A DNA stretch of 64,000 bases from NCBI GenBank assembly GCA_964526675.1, contig CAZGLY010000010.1, forward strand, positions 10,541 through 74,540, given 5' to 3'. How positions within the stretch are numbered: the first letter of the stretch is position 1; the number at the start of each line of letters is the position of its first letter. Both the position numbers and the translations under genes were made by a program. The stretch is from CAZADA01 sp964526675 (GTDB lineage Bacteria > Pseudomonadota > Alphaproteobacteria > Caulobacterales > Maricaulaceae). The notes beneath the pieces are model-generated. The model had not been told where the DNA came from, did no database searches, and worked only from the letters and a program-made list of their open reading frames with translations. Shown piece by piece: positions 27,601 through 35,972 of this stretch.

Positions 27601-27949
27601 TATCGATGTTGCGGTCGGCTTCGATCGTGACTTCGCCCCCGCCCTCGGACGACACCGAGCTGATCTCTTCGATGCCTTCCAGGTCGACGACCGCTTCTTC
27701 GATTCGCGCGACGATTTGCTCCTCGACCTCTTGAGGCGAGGCGCCTTCCCACGTGACCGTCACCCCGACAGTGTTGAGGCCGATGCTGGGAAACACGAGC
27801 CGGTCCATCTGGGTGAAGCCCATGAAGCCGGCGGCGACGGACACCACCATCAACAGGTTGGCGGCCACGCCGTTGCGCGCCCACCAGCCGATGAAACCGC
27901 GCGTCGAGGGGGTGGAACTGTCGCTGGAGCCTGAAGTGTGAGCGTTCAC
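24686..27949 (-). CDS. RND efflux transporter permease (AcrB/HAE1 type)
   Basis: An inner-membrane proton-driven pump of 1087 residues with about 12 transmembrane helices in two pseudo-repeats. Recognisable parts are the start FIGWWARNGVAANLLMVVSVAAGFMGF, the porter loops, GVVVDDAIIVGENIHNQVERG in helix 4, and GMGAAAGVVVNDNLVLIDYVNRLR in helix 10. The start is a GTG overlapping the stop of the adaptor gene. No outer-membrane channel gene is adjacent, so the pump must recruit one encoded elsewhere. Substrate cannot be predicted. A 783-codon antisense frame is a shadow. Confidence 0.94.
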   Translation of the reverse strand: MNAHTSGSSDSSTPSTRGFIGWWARNGVAANLLMVVSVAAGFMGFTQMDRLVFPSIGLNTVGVTVTWEGASPQEVEEQIVARIEEAVVDLEGIEEISSVSSEGGGEVTIEADRNIDMNEFVDEVKLRVDAINNLPSEARRPVVTRWRSSNWYMGLALHGDLEPLALKRLADDIRDDISTRIPGGSRATVSATLDEEVAVEVSEASLRRYNLNFDEVARAIANTSLNSSAGRVRTDVGSVSLNTRNLADNATDFEDIVIRQTADGAVVRVSDVARVIDGFEDASLATSFNGKPMALIGLITLEQNMDVVRTRQALSTYLEEKNAELPAGVELSLWWDESEAFSARVATISSSALIGLALVFVVLILFLRPTVALWVTAGIAVAFAGTFAILHPIGVSLNMLSLFAFLLVIGVVVDDAIIVGENIHNQVERGLKGVTAAVVGTQLVAKPVIFAVITTMMAFAPWMLLSGPEVQFTRQISLVVVAALTFSLIESLLILPNHLAHMKPQRTDGFLGPLVRTQRGIANGLVWVAQRLYRPLAEMAVRGRYATLTLFVGMFVMSVATLQLGYLRFSFMPEVESDYIQINLNMPDGTSFTRVQQVRRQLEDAKQRYSDRMNAEYEGLEVIRDLGLFAFDGGVEAYLNVAPPEDRPQTLTMRDITEGLRDELGPIPDAEEIRIDYTFNNNEGGISFALFSKDLDALVAASDDLEAKLSTYADVFDVRDSMQAAADEARITLLPNAETLGLTLGAVTRQLRQAFFGEEVQRLPRDGEDVPVRVRLTEEERRSLDTLRNVRIRMDDGREVPLGAVAKIDFATGVDNIQRRNRQRAIYVVADVRGDAASEIEADLNENFFPEFERRHPEVGRDLLGDREAQAQFMQEVTILLIIMLLAMYVLLAVAFGAIFQPLLVMTAIPFSLVGAVVGHLVMGIPLALFSFFGMGAAAGVVVNDNLVLIDYVNRLRKETGAGAFQALIEAGVARFRPILLTSVTTFLGILPMMAERSTQAQFLKPMVVALGFAVVFALFLTLFLVPALYAIGTDVSRYFKWAFLGRPRAFIGSTYDPHADYVGPMGVVARGDQSPDDVGGRPAPAE

Positions 27950-29229
27950 GAACGTTCTCCGTCTTGCGGGGCTTCGGCGATCGCTTCACCGTCCGTCTCG
28001 CGCGCTTCCGCAGCGGCGGCTTCGGGGAACAGCAACTCGCCTTCAGCGCTGTATACGTCGACACGCATGCCTTCGGATGGCGATAACACGGGCGACGTGA
28101 TCACATGCTCGCCTTCCTCAAGGCCGCCGGCCAAGATCACCTCTTCGCGGTTGGAGGTGATCACGGTCACCTGCCGGACCGACAAGGTGCCGTCGCGGTT
28201 GGCGACGTAGACGTCGTCGGCGCGCCGCAACGCCGCGCGCGGCAGAACGAAGGCGTCCGGCACTGTGCGCCCGACAATGTCCGCCTCGACGAACAAGCCG
28301 ATGGGCAAGGGCGCGCCGCCTGCGGACACGCCTTCGCCATAGGGATCGTCCACCTCCGCGATCGCAAACACGGTGCGGGTCGCGGCGTCGATCACGCTGT
28401 CGGTGCGCGCCAAGCGCGCCGTCCATTCGTGCCGAACGCCGCCCACAACCGCGTGCAATGTCGTGCTCGGCCCGGTGGCGTCATCGGCGTTCGCGGAATA
28501 CGCGACCGGCAAGCCGATCAAGGCGAGCTCGTCGTCGGTCAGCGGCAGCCGCACCTGCACCACGTCATCGGCGAACACGCGGCCGAGCGATTGGCCCGGC
28601 GTCACGTATTGGCCCACATCGGCGGCTTTCGTCCGCACCCGACCCGCGAAGGGCGCGCTCAAGCTCGTGCGCGCCAGCTGCAACTGCGCGCTCTCCAGAG
28701 AGGCCTCAGCGGACGCGAGGTCGGCGCGCGCGGCCGCCAGCTGAGGCTTGCGCAGGGCGAGGTCCGTCGGCTCGCCGCGCTCAAAGCGCTCCCATTCGCG
28801 GCGCGCGATTTCCGATTGGCCTTGCTCAAGCTCGAGCGCGCGCGCGGCGGCGGCCACCGACGCTTCGGCTTGCGTCACCGCGAGGCGATAATCGGTGGAA
28901 TCGATCCGCACGAGGGGCTCGTCCGCCTCGAAGAAGCCGCCCTCGATGAAGTCGTTGGACACGTAGACGACGCCGCCGGACACCTGAGGCACCAGGTCAA
29001 TCTCAGTGCGCGGACGCGCTTCACCCTGGGTGCGCACCGCCAGCGGCACGTCACGGCGCACCGCCTCCACGGCGAACACGGCCAGGCCGCCGTCCCGCTC
29101 AGCGCTTTGTTCCGGCTCTTTCTTGTTGATCGCCATAAAGAAGATCGCGCCTCCGAAGGCGGCGATGAGCGCCAGAACCGGGCCGAACCCATAGACGAGA
29201 ACGCGAAGAGGGGCGGATGTGGCGCTCAT
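27946..29229 (-). CDS. RND efflux periplasmic adaptor (membrane fusion protein)
   Basis: A 427-residue adaptor joining the inner-membrane pump to an outer-membrane channel. N-terminal anchor (VLVYGFGPVLALIAAFGGAIFF), lipoyl/hairpin region with a coiled-coil (about 100-200, AEASVAAAARALELEQGQSE), then LSAPFAGRVRTKAADVGQYVTPGQSLGRVF, beta-barrel and membrane-proximal domain. AAAGGAG precedes the ATG. It is the first gene of the minus-strand set leading to the permease and possibly kdsD. Confidence 0.92.
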   Translation of the reverse strand: MSATSAPLRVLVYGFGPVLALIAAFGGAIFFMAINKKEPEQSAERDGGLAVFAVEAVRRDVPLAVRTQGEARPRTEIDLVPQVSGGVVYVSNDFIEGGFFEADEPLVRIDSTDYRLAVTQAEASVAAAARALELEQGQSEIARREWERFERGEPTDLALRKPQLAAARADLASAEASLESAQLQLARTSLSAPFAGRVRTKAADVGQYVTPGQSLGRVFADDVVQVRLPLTDDELALIGLPVAYSANADDATGPSTTLHAVVGGVRHEWTARLARTDSVIDAATRTVFAIAEVDDPYGEGVSAGGAPLPIGLFVEADIVGRTVPDAFVLPRAALRRADDVYVANRDGTLSVRQVTVITSNREEVILAGGLEEGEHVITSPVLSPSEGMRVDVYSAEGELLFPEAAAAEARETDGEAIAEAPQDGERS

Positions 29230-29511
29230 GGGCGCGCTCCTTTACCAGGCGTGCGGGCGAACAGGTTGAGTGCGGGGCGCGTCGCCGGCTGACCCGCGGC
29301 GGCGACCGCGCAGACGTGTCCTACACCGCCGTGAGCTGCGGCGCGAGACGCCGACGCTGCGGCGTCCAGGCTCAAGGGTCCCGGCTGCACGATGTCGCCT
29401 CTTGAGGTTGGTTTTCTCTGAACTCTGCTCAGGTTAGCTTAGGCGATCGATTTTGAAAGTCAATAAAGTTTTATTGATAAACGGTAATGTTGGGGTGGTC
29501 GGACGGACGAC
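29230..29511. promoter_or_regulatory. Divergent promoter region of RND operon and phoR
   Basis: 282 bases with no gene. Most is GC-rich, but 29430-29490 is strongly AT-rich and is the likely promoter core. It contains the 18-base palindrome annotated at 29460-29477. No PHO-box-like repeat is seen before phoR. Confidence 0.5.
29460..29477. promoter_or_regulatory. Perfect palindromic operator candidate
   Basis: TCAATAAA-GT-TTTATTGA: two perfect 8-base arms around a 2-base spacer. It lies inside the most AT-rich stretch between the RND operon and phoR. The size fits a TetR- or MarR-family dimer site, common for drug pumps, but no such regulator gene is nearby. Confidence 0.5.
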
Positions 29512-31074
29512 ATGGGGCAGGGCGTGAGCGCATCGACGCTCGACAATGATCGCGGATCAGCGCGTCGGCCATCGGACCTTGGCGCGCACGTGCGCAGCGA
29601 ACGGCGGCGATCGGCGCTCGCGGTGCTGGGCGCGGCGGGGACGGTGTTTACGCTCCTCGTGCTGGGTGGAGCGCTGAGTTTGGGGCTCGGGCTTGCGGCC
29701 GTCGCGGCTGTGGCGGCCATCGGCGAGGTGTTCTTGTGGGCCGCGCGGGTTCGGGTCGGGCCGGACGCCGACGCCGCCCACAGCGCCGGCCAACCCAGCG
29801 CCGCGGCGTTTGAAGCGCATGTGGATCAGGAGGTCTTGGCGGCCGGGCAGGCTGTGTTTGACGTCTGGCCCGACCCGGCTCTGCTCATCGACCGCGACGA
29901 GCGCATTGTGGCGGCCAACGCCGCCGCACGCGCCGCGTTTCACATCGTTTCCGTCCCCACCCGTCTGGCCACGGCCATGCGGGAGCCGGCGGTGCTGACG
30001 CCGGTGCGCGAAACGCTGGCGGATCAGCGTGCGCGCGCGTCGGAGTTCATGCTGATGGCGCCGCAAGAGCGGCACTTTCGCGTTCTCCTCGCCCCGGTCG
30101 TGCCGGCGAACGCCCAAATGGACGCCGCGGTGAACCCATCGCCGGGGCGTGAGCGCCCAGGCGGCGACGGCCAGGCGCTTGTGGTGTTCCACGACACCAC
30201 CGCCGCGCGCCGCGCGGAACGCGCCCGGTTGGATTTTCTCGCCAACGCCAGTCACGAGCTGCGCACGCCGCTCACCTCGGTGGCCGGCTTCATTGAGACG
30301 TTGCGAGGCCACGCGCGCGACGACGCGCAGGCGCAGGAGCGGTTTCTCGCGATCATGGCGGGCGAAACGGCGCGGATGCGGCGGCTGATCGACGACCTTC
30401 TGTCCCTCAGCCGCGCCGAGCTGAACGAGCACGTGCCCCCGACGGATGTTGTGGATCTCGCCGCGGTTGCGGGCGATGTCGCCGACGGCCTCGGCCCCGT
30501 CGCTCGCGCGGCGGATGTGACGGTGCAGGTGGAGGGGGCCGCCGCGATCTGGGTTGTGGGCGATCGGGATCAGCTCGTGCAAATCGTGCAGAATCTGGCT
30601 GATAACGCCGTGAAGTATTCTGCCGCGGGCGGCGCGGTGACGATCACGGTCGGCCTGGCGCCCGGCCCCACCGCGGTGGAGCCCGCCCGCCCGGAGCCGG
30701 GACAACCGCCGCGCCTGACGCTGGTGAGCGCCCCCGACGCGGACGCCGGCTTCGCGTGGGTCGCCGTGCGAGATCGTGGCGCCGGGATCGCTCGCGAGCA
30801 TTTGCCCCGGTTGGGCGAGCGCTTCTTCCGATGCGACGAACCGGGCTCCAGCGGCCGCGGCCGTGACGGCACGGGCCTGGGCCTGGCGATCGTGAAGCGC
30901 TTGGTCAGCCGACATCGCGGCGGCCTCACGGTCGCGAGCAGCCCGGACGAAGGGGCGACATTCACCGTGTTCGCGCCGCGCGCTCGGGCTGGCGCTGTCG
31001 ACGCCGCCAACGCCGCGAGCGCTGACGCCCACGCGAGTTCGGGGGCCGTGCGCGGCGCCGACAGACCCTCGTGA
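29512..31074 (+). CDS. phoR: Phosphate-regulon sensor histidine kinase PhoR
   Basis: A 520-residue membrane kinase that should phosphorylate PhoB when phosphate is scarce. Hydrophobic anchor of about two helices (residues 34-78), a PAS-like region (about 110-225), the HisKA domain with His248 in NASHELRTPLTSVAGFIETLRG, and an ATPase domain (QNLADNAVKYS, VRDRGAGIA, GRDGTGLGLAIVKRLVSRH). The identification as PhoR rather than a generic kinase rests on position immediately before pstC-A-B-phoU-phoB. Confidence 0.88.
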   Translation: MGQGVSASTLDNDRGSARRPSDLGAHVRSERRRSALAVLGAAGTVFTLLVLGGALSLGLGLAAVAAVAAIGEVFLWAARVRVGPDADAAHSAGQPSAAAFEAHVDQEVLAAGQAVFDVWPDPALLIDRDERIVAANAAARAAFHIVSVPTRLATAMREPAVLTPVRETLADQRARASEFMLMAPQERHFRVLLAPVVPANAQMDAAVNPSPGRERPGGDGQALVVFHDTTAARRAERARLDFLANASHELRTPLTSVAGFIETLRGHARDDAQAQERFLAIMAGETARMRRLIDDLLSLSRAELNEHVPPTDVVDLAAVAGDVADGLGPVARAADVTVQVEGAAAIWVVGDRDQLVQIVQNLADNAVKYSAAGGAVTITVGLAPGPTAVEPARPEPGQPPRLTLVSAPDADAGFAWVAVRDRGAGIAREHLPRLGERFFRCDEPGSSGRGRDGTGLGLAIVKRLVSRHRGGLTVASSPDEGATFTVFAPRARAGAVDAANAASADAHASSGAVRGADRPS

Positions 31075-31138
31075 AGCGTCGCCGGTGTGGTGCAATGATG
31101 GGTCCGCCTGCAAATGAACACGCGCGGACGCACACGCC

Positions 31139-31156
31139 GTGTCATCAAGGTGTTAC
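31139..31156 (+). promoter_or_regulatory. PHO box upstream of pstC
   Basis: GTGTCAT (31139-31145), four bases, then GTGTTAC (31150-31156): 7-base direct repeats 11 bases apart. This matches the PhoB-binding pattern CTGTCAT-N4-CTGTCAT with a few differences. It ends about 58 bases before pstC, placing pstC-A-B-phoU-phoB under PhoB control. Confidence 0.7.
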
Positions 31157-31214
31157 ACCGCGAACCTAAGCACAGTCGCTTATCCGATGGACGTTTCAGG
31201 GCAAAAGGCGCGCA

Positions 31215-32609
31215 ATGGGACTGCCGATTTCGCTGTTGTCGGCGTTATGCCTCGTGGTGTTGGCGGTGTTCGCCTTCGCCGCGGGACGCCGTGCGGCGGT
31301 CGGTTTGGCCCATCAGGCTGGGCCGCGCCTGCACTCACAGCCGGTGTATCACGGCGCCTATTGGATGCTCAGCGCCGCGGGCGGACCGTTTCTCATCTTG
31401 GTGACGTTCGCGCTGATTGGCGACGCCGTCATCGACGCGCTGACCGCCCGCGCAATGGCGGAGGTCCTTCAGGACGCATCGCGCGAACAAGTGCAGTTGT
31501 TTCTGCGGGATTCCCGCGCGATCGCCGGCGGCGCCGCGGATGTAGCCTCGGCGGTCACGTCGGAGCGCGAAGCCGGCGCGGCTGCGTTGTTGCGGATCGA
31601 TCGGACGGTCAGCCTCGGCGTCGCGTGTGTTATGAGCGCCTGGGCGCTCGTGGGGTATGTGAGAGCCCGCGGCCGTCTGGCGCCCGCGTTTCCCGCCCGC
31701 ACGCGGGTGGAGGCGGTCGCCCGCGGCGCGCTGGCGCTGTGCTCGGCCCTCGCCGTGGTCACCACCGTCGGGATCGTGCTGTCGCTGGCGTTCGAGAGCG
31801 CGCGGTTCTTCTTGCGGGTGAGCCCGTTGGAGTTCTTCTTCGGCCTCGATTGGGACCCGCAGACCAGCATCAGGGAGGACCAGGTCGGCGCATCGGGCGC
31901 GTTTGGCGTCGTGCCGTTGCTCTATGGCACGATGTTCATCACGGCCATCGCGCTGGCCGTCGCCACGCCGATCGGCCTCTTCGCGGCCATCTATCTGTCG
32001 GAGTACGCCTCGCCTCGCCAACGGGCGGTGATCAAACCCGCTTTGGAGGTGCTGGCGGGCGTGCCGACAGTCGTGTACGGATTTTTCGCGTTGCTCACCT
32101 TAGGCCCCTTCATTCGAGAGGTTGCGGCGTTGGCCGGCGTGGACGCCCCCGCCCAGACGGCCCTCGCGGCGGGTTTGGTGATGGGCATTATGATCGTGCC
32201 GTTCATCTCGTCGCTCTCCGACGATGTGATCAACGCCATTCCCCAGACCTTGCGCGACGGCTCCTTCGCGTTGGGCGCCACGCCATCGGAAACGGTGCGA
32301 CAGGTGGTGCTGCCCGCCGCTTTGCCTGGCATTATGGGGGCGGTCTTGTTGGCGGTGTCCCGCGCGGCGGGGGAGACGATGATCGTGGTGATGGCCGCGG
32401 GCTTGGCGGACGCCATCACGGTGAACCCATTGGCCTCGGTGACCACCATGACGGTGCAGATTGTCAACTTGCTGGCCGGCGATCAGGAGTTCGACAGCGC
32501 CAAGACGCTGTCCGCCTTCGCCATCGGCCTGACCTTGTTCGCCGTCACGCTCGCGCTCAACATCATCGCGCTGACGATCGTGCGCCGGTATCGAGAGCGC
32601 TATGAGTAA
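31215..32609 (+). CDS. pstC: Phosphate ABC transporter permease PstC
   Basis: One of two inner-membrane permeases of the high-affinity phosphate importer. 464 residues: an extended N-terminal membrane region (about 1-200) precedes the core permease domain with LYGTMFITAIALAVATPIGLFAAIYLSEYA and LPAALPGIMGAVLLAVSRAAGETMIV (the EAA-type loop that docks PstB). The stop overlaps the pstA start by 8 bases. A long open frame in another phase over the same region is Arg/Gly-rich and not coding. The binding protein gene pstS is absent from this window. Confidence 0.94.
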   Translation: MGLPISLLSALCLVVLAVFAFAAGRRAAVGLAHQAGPRLHSQPVYHGAYWMLSAAGGPFLILVTFALIGDAVIDALTARAMAEVLQDASREQVQLFLRDSRAIAGGAADVASAVTSEREAGAAALLRIDRTVSLGVACVMSAWALVGYVRARGRLAPAFPARTRVEAVARGALALCSALAVVTTVGIVLSLAFESARFFLRVSPLEFFFGLDWDPQTSIREDQVGASGAFGVVPLLYGTMFITAIALAVATPIGLFAAIYLSEYASPRQRAVIKPALEVLAGVPTVVYGFFALLTLGPFIREVAALAGVDAPAQTALAAGLVMGIMIVPFISSLSDDVINAIPQTLRDGSFALGATPSETVRQVVLPAALPGIMGAVLLAVSRAAGETMIVVMAAGLADAITVNPLASVTTMTVQIVNLLAGDQEFDSAKTLSAFAIGLTLFAVTLALNIIALTIVRRYRERYE

Positions 32610-34386
32610 CGGGCCCGCCCCCGCCGCGCTCCAGGGCGAGCGAGCGGACGCGCGCTTGCGGGCGCGCCGGCGCGCGGAGGCGCGGTTCCGCACCTACGGG
32701 CTCATCGCGATTGTGTTGGCGGGCGCGGCTTTGGCCGTGTTGGTGACCAGCATCGCCATCCAAAGCGTGTCGGCCTTCACGGCGTATCATGTGGTGCTGG
32801 ACATTCCCGTGGATGATGTCGCGCCGGGTTCCGACGCCGCGCCGCCAAACCGCGGCGCGATCGACTACGGGCGACGGCTGCGCGAAGCGGTGTTCGCGGC
32901 CCTGCCCGAGGTCGAGGGACGCGCGGCGTTGCGGGACTTGAGCCGGTTGACCCATTCGCTCAACGCCCCGGACGTGCGGCGCAAGGCCATGGCGCGGCCG
33001 CCCGACGCCACGGGACCGCTGCGCTTCGCGGCGCCTCTCGATGACGACTTGGATCTGTTTCTGAAGGGGCGGGTCTACCGCAGCGTGTTTGTGGATGGCC
33101 GCGGTGAAGCCACGCCCAGCGCCCGCACGGGCCGGGTGGCGATCGCGACCACGCAGAACGGGTTCGCGGGCTTGCGCGAACGGGCCAAAGCGCGGTTGGC
33201 GCGACGGGCCGCCGCCCTCCAGGCCCAGGTGGACCAAGCCGCGGCGCAGCAAGAGCGACTGCGTGCGGCCCGCGCGGAGGGCGAGCCGGCCAGCGCTCAG
33301 GAAGCCGCCGCGGAGACGACGTTGGCCACCGCGGTCGCCCGCCGGGACGCGGTGTTGGAGCGCGTGGAGACCCTCGAGCCGCTGGCGTTGGCGGCGGACG
33401 CGCCGAGCGTGTTGATCCAGATCAATGGCGGCGTCGTGAAAGTGGATCGCCTCGGCGCCGCGGCGCTGGAGGGCAGCGTTCTCGTCCCGCTCCAATCGCT
33501 GGCGCCGGCGTCGTCGGGGACATGGCGCGTGGTGGAGATCCTGACGCCGGAGGCGGATCGCGCGCGCAACAAGTTTTCCGACGCGCAGGCCGCGTTCGCT
33601 TTAGTGCTCCGCGATCGGGGCGTTGTGAAGCGTCAGATCAACCGGTCGCTTTTCACCGCGGCGGCGTCCAATGAACCGGAGTTGGCCGGCTTGCTGGGCG
33701 CGCTGGCCGGCTCGATGCTGACGATTGTGGTGACGATCGCCCTGGCGTTGCCCCTCGGCGTGGCCGCGGCGATTTATCTGGAGGAGTTCGCCCCGAAGAA
33801 TCGCCTGACCGACGCGATTGAGGTGAACATCAACAATCTGGCGGCCGTGCCGTCCATCGTGTTTGGGCTCCTCGGCGCGACGGTGTTCCTCAATCTCTTC
33901 GGCCGGGATTTGGGAATGTCGAACATTTTCGGCCGCGGTTTTCCGCTCGTCGGCGGTTTGGTGCTGGCGCTGATGACGCTGCCGACGGTGATCATCGCCA
34001 CGCGCGCAGCGCTGCGGGCGGTGCCGCCGTCGGTGCGCGACGGCGCGCTCAGCGTCGGAGCCTCTCCCTTGCAGACCGCGTTTGATCACGTGATGCCGCT
34101 GGCCGCCCCGGGCATCCTGACGGGGGCGATTATTGGCTTGGCGCAAGCGCTCGGCGAAACCGCGCCGCTGTTGCTCATCGGGATGGCGGCGTTCGTCGCT
34201 GACGTTCCCGACGGCGTGACGAGCACAGCCACCGTGTTGCCGGTGCAGATCTATGAATGGGCCAATCGGTCCGAGCGGGCTTTCGAGCCTCTTGCGGCGG
34301 GCGCGATTATGGTGCTGCTGGCGGTGATGACGGTGCTCAATTTGACGGCGGTGTTTTTGCGGTGGCGGTTTGAGCGGAGGTGGTGA
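32602..34386 (+). CDS. pstA: Phosphate ABC transporter permease PstA with large periplasmic insertion
   Basis: Partner of PstC. The first membrane helix is at about residues 32-55. The core permease domain spans about 365-590 (GSMLTIVVTIALALPLGVAAAIYLEEFA, AALRAVPPSVRDGALSVGASPLQTAFDHVMPLAAPGI). Between them lies an exceptional ~310-residue segment expected to be periplasmic, including an Ala/Gln/Arg-rich coiled coil at about 190-260. At 594 residues it is twice E. coli PstA and longer than the usual DUF3333-bearing PstA (about 430). It is translationally coupled to pstC and pstB by overlaps. Confidence 0.92.
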   Translation: MSNGPAPAALQGERADARLRARRRAEARFRTYGLIAIVLAGAALAVLVTSIAIQSVSAFTAYHVVLDIPVDDVAPGSDAAPPNRGAIDYGRRLREAVFAALPEVEGRAALRDLSRLTHSLNAPDVRRKAMARPPDATGPLRFAAPLDDDLDLFLKGRVYRSVFVDGRGEATPSARTGRVAIATTQNGFAGLRERAKARLARRAAALQAQVDQAAAQQERLRAARAEGEPASAQEAAAETTLATAVARRDAVLERVETLEPLALAADAPSVLIQINGGVVKVDRLGAAALEGSVLVPLQSLAPASSGTWRVVEILTPEADRARNKFSDAQAAFALVLRDRGVVKRQINRSLFTAAASNEPELAGLLGALAGSMLTIVVTIALALPLGVAAAIYLEEFAPKNRLTDAIEVNINNLAAVPSIVFGLLGATVFLNLFGRDLGMSNIFGRGFPLVGGLVLALMTLPTVIIATRAALRAVPPSVRDGALSVGASPLQTAFDHVMPLAAPGILTGAIIGLAQALGETAPLLLIGMAAFVADVPDGVTSTATVLPVQIYEWANRSERAFEPLAAGAIMVLLAVMTVLNLTAVFLRWRFERRW

Positions 34387-35171
34387 TGGCGGTCTCCAGC
34401 ATCGACGCGGCGACGGAGGTGAAGATCGACGCGCGCGCGGTGAGCGTCTTCTACGGCGACAAGCAGGCGCTGTTCGACGTGACGCTGCCGATCAACGACC
34501 GCGCCGTGACCGCGCTCATTGGGCCTTCGGGATGCGGAAAATCCACCTTCTTGCGCTGTGTCAACCGCATGAACGACACCATCGAGCATTGCCGCGTGGA
34601 CGGGGAGATTTTCATCGATGGCGTCGACGTGAACGCCTCGACCCTGGATCCGGTGCCCCTGCGCGCCCGCGTCGGAATGGTTTTCCAGAAGCCCAATCCG
34701 TTTCCCAAGTCGATTTATGAGAACGTCGCCTATGGCGTGCGCATCCACGGGTTGGCTCGGTCGCGGCGCGAGATGGACACGGTGGTGGAGACCACGCTCA
34801 ACCGCGTGGGCTTGTGGGACGAGGTCGCCGACCGGCTCGACCAACCGGCGACGGCGTTGTCTGGCGGTCAGCAGCAACGCCTGTGCATCGCGCGGGCGAT
34901 TGCGGTGAACCCCGAGGTGATCCTGATGGATGAGCCGGCGTCGGCTCTGGATCCCGGCGCGACCGAGCGGGTGGAGCAGCTCATTCTCGAGCTGCAGCAA
35001 CGCTATTGCATCATTGTGATCACCCACTCCATGGCGCAAGCGAAGCGGATCTCCCAGAAGACGGCCTTTTTCCACCTCGGCCGGGTCGTGGAGTACGGCG
35101 CGACGGAGCAGGTGTTCAGCGAACCGCGTCGGCCGGAGACGCGCGCCTATGTGACAGGCAAGTTTGGATGA
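34386..35171 (+). CDS. pstB: Phosphate ABC transporter ATPase PstB
   Basis: The ATP-hydrolysing subunit of phosphate import, 261 residues. Walker A GPSGCGKS, the PstB-specific LRCVNRMNDTIEHCRVDGEIFIDG, Q-loop GMVFQKPNPFPKSIYENV, ABC signature LSGGQQQR and Walker B VILMDEPASALDP are all present. PstB usually reads MDEPCSALDP, so the Cys to Ala change is minor. The ATG at 34386 overlaps the pstA stop by one base (TGATG); GTG codons 3 and 6 bases earlier are less likely. Confidence 0.97.
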   Translation: MAVSSIDAATEVKIDARAVSVFYGDKQALFDVTLPINDRAVTALIGPSGCGKSTFLRCVNRMNDTIEHCRVDGEIFIDGVDVNASTLDPVPLRARVGMVFQKPNPFPKSIYENVAYGVRIHGLARSRREMDTVVETTLNRVGLWDEVADRLDQPATALSGGQQQRLCIARAIAVNPEVILMDEPASALDPGATERVEQLILELQQRYCIIVITHSMAQAKRISQKTAFFHLGRVVEYGATEQVFSEPRRPETRAYVTGKFG

Positions 35172-35890
35172 CGGACGCGCCCCCGCCGCGCCCCCGCACG
35201 GGGCGTTCGCTCCAAGCGGAGCTTGACGGCCTAACCGACCAGGTTGCGCGCATGGGCGGCGTCGCGGAGGCGATGACGGTGGCGGCGTTGGACGCCGTGG
35301 TGCGGCGTGACACGGCGCTCGCTCAGACCGTGATCGAGCGGCGCGCGGAGATCGCGGCGATGCAGGCCGCGTTGGAAAAGGGCGTCGTGCGGCTCTTGGC
35401 GCTATGGCAGCCGTTGGCGGAGGACGTCCGCCAAACCATCGCGGCGTTGAAGATCTCGGTGCATTTGGAGCGCATTGGCGAGCTGAGCGGCAACGTCGCG
35501 AAGCGGACGCTGGCGCTGAATGAGGAGGATCCGACCGTCTTCACGCGCGGCGTCGATCGGATGGGGCGGCTGGTGGTGGCGCATCTCAAGGAGGCGCTCG
35601 ATTCCTATGCGCGGCGCGATCCCGAACGCGCGGTGTCGGCCTATCTGCGCGACGACGAGGTGGACGAACGCTACAACAGCCTGTTTCGCGAGCTGCTGAC
35701 GTACATGATGGAGGACCCGCGCTCGATTGGTCCGTGTGCGCATCTTTTGTTTGTGGCGAAGAATGTCGAGCGGATTGGCGACCACGCGACCCACGTCGCG
35801 CGCCTCGCGCATGAGGCGACGACGGGGCGCGCGTTGGCGCGCCGGACACGCGATGATGGCGCTGGGCCGCCATTTGGGGTACGACCCTAG
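35168..35890 (+). CDS. phoU: Phosphate transport system regulator PhoU
   Basis: Links Pst transport activity to PhoR, keeping the regulon off when phosphate is plentiful. 240 residues made of two three-helix PhoU repeats; metal-binding-type motifs are visible (KISVHLERIGELSGNVAKR and FVAKNVERIGDHATHVARL, the E-x-x-G-D pattern). The start is ATGA-overlapped with pstB. An Arg/Gly-rich tail of about 20 residues is unusual but short. Confidence 0.94.
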   Translation: MTDAPPPRPRTGRSLQAELDGLTDQVARMGGVAEAMTVAALDAVVRRDTALAQTVIERRAEIAAMQAALEKGVVRLLALWQPLAEDVRQTIAALKISVHLERIGELSGNVAKRTLALNEEDPTVFTRGVDRMGRLVVAHLKEALDSYARRDPERAVSAYLRDDEVDERYNSLFRELLTYMMEDPRSIGPCAHLLFVAKNVERIGDHATHVARLAHEATTGRALARRTRDDGAGPPFGVRP

Positions 35891-35972
35891 CCGACGGGGT
35901 GGACGCCAGAGCGCATATTGTCCGAGTACGGATGATGGCGGCGGCGCCCCGGATCACATCGGAGAGGGGCGG

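Noticed and set aside
31139..32605. 488-codon alternative frame over pstC
   Set aside because: Gly/Arg-rich translation in another phase; the PstC frame has clear membrane helices and family motifs.
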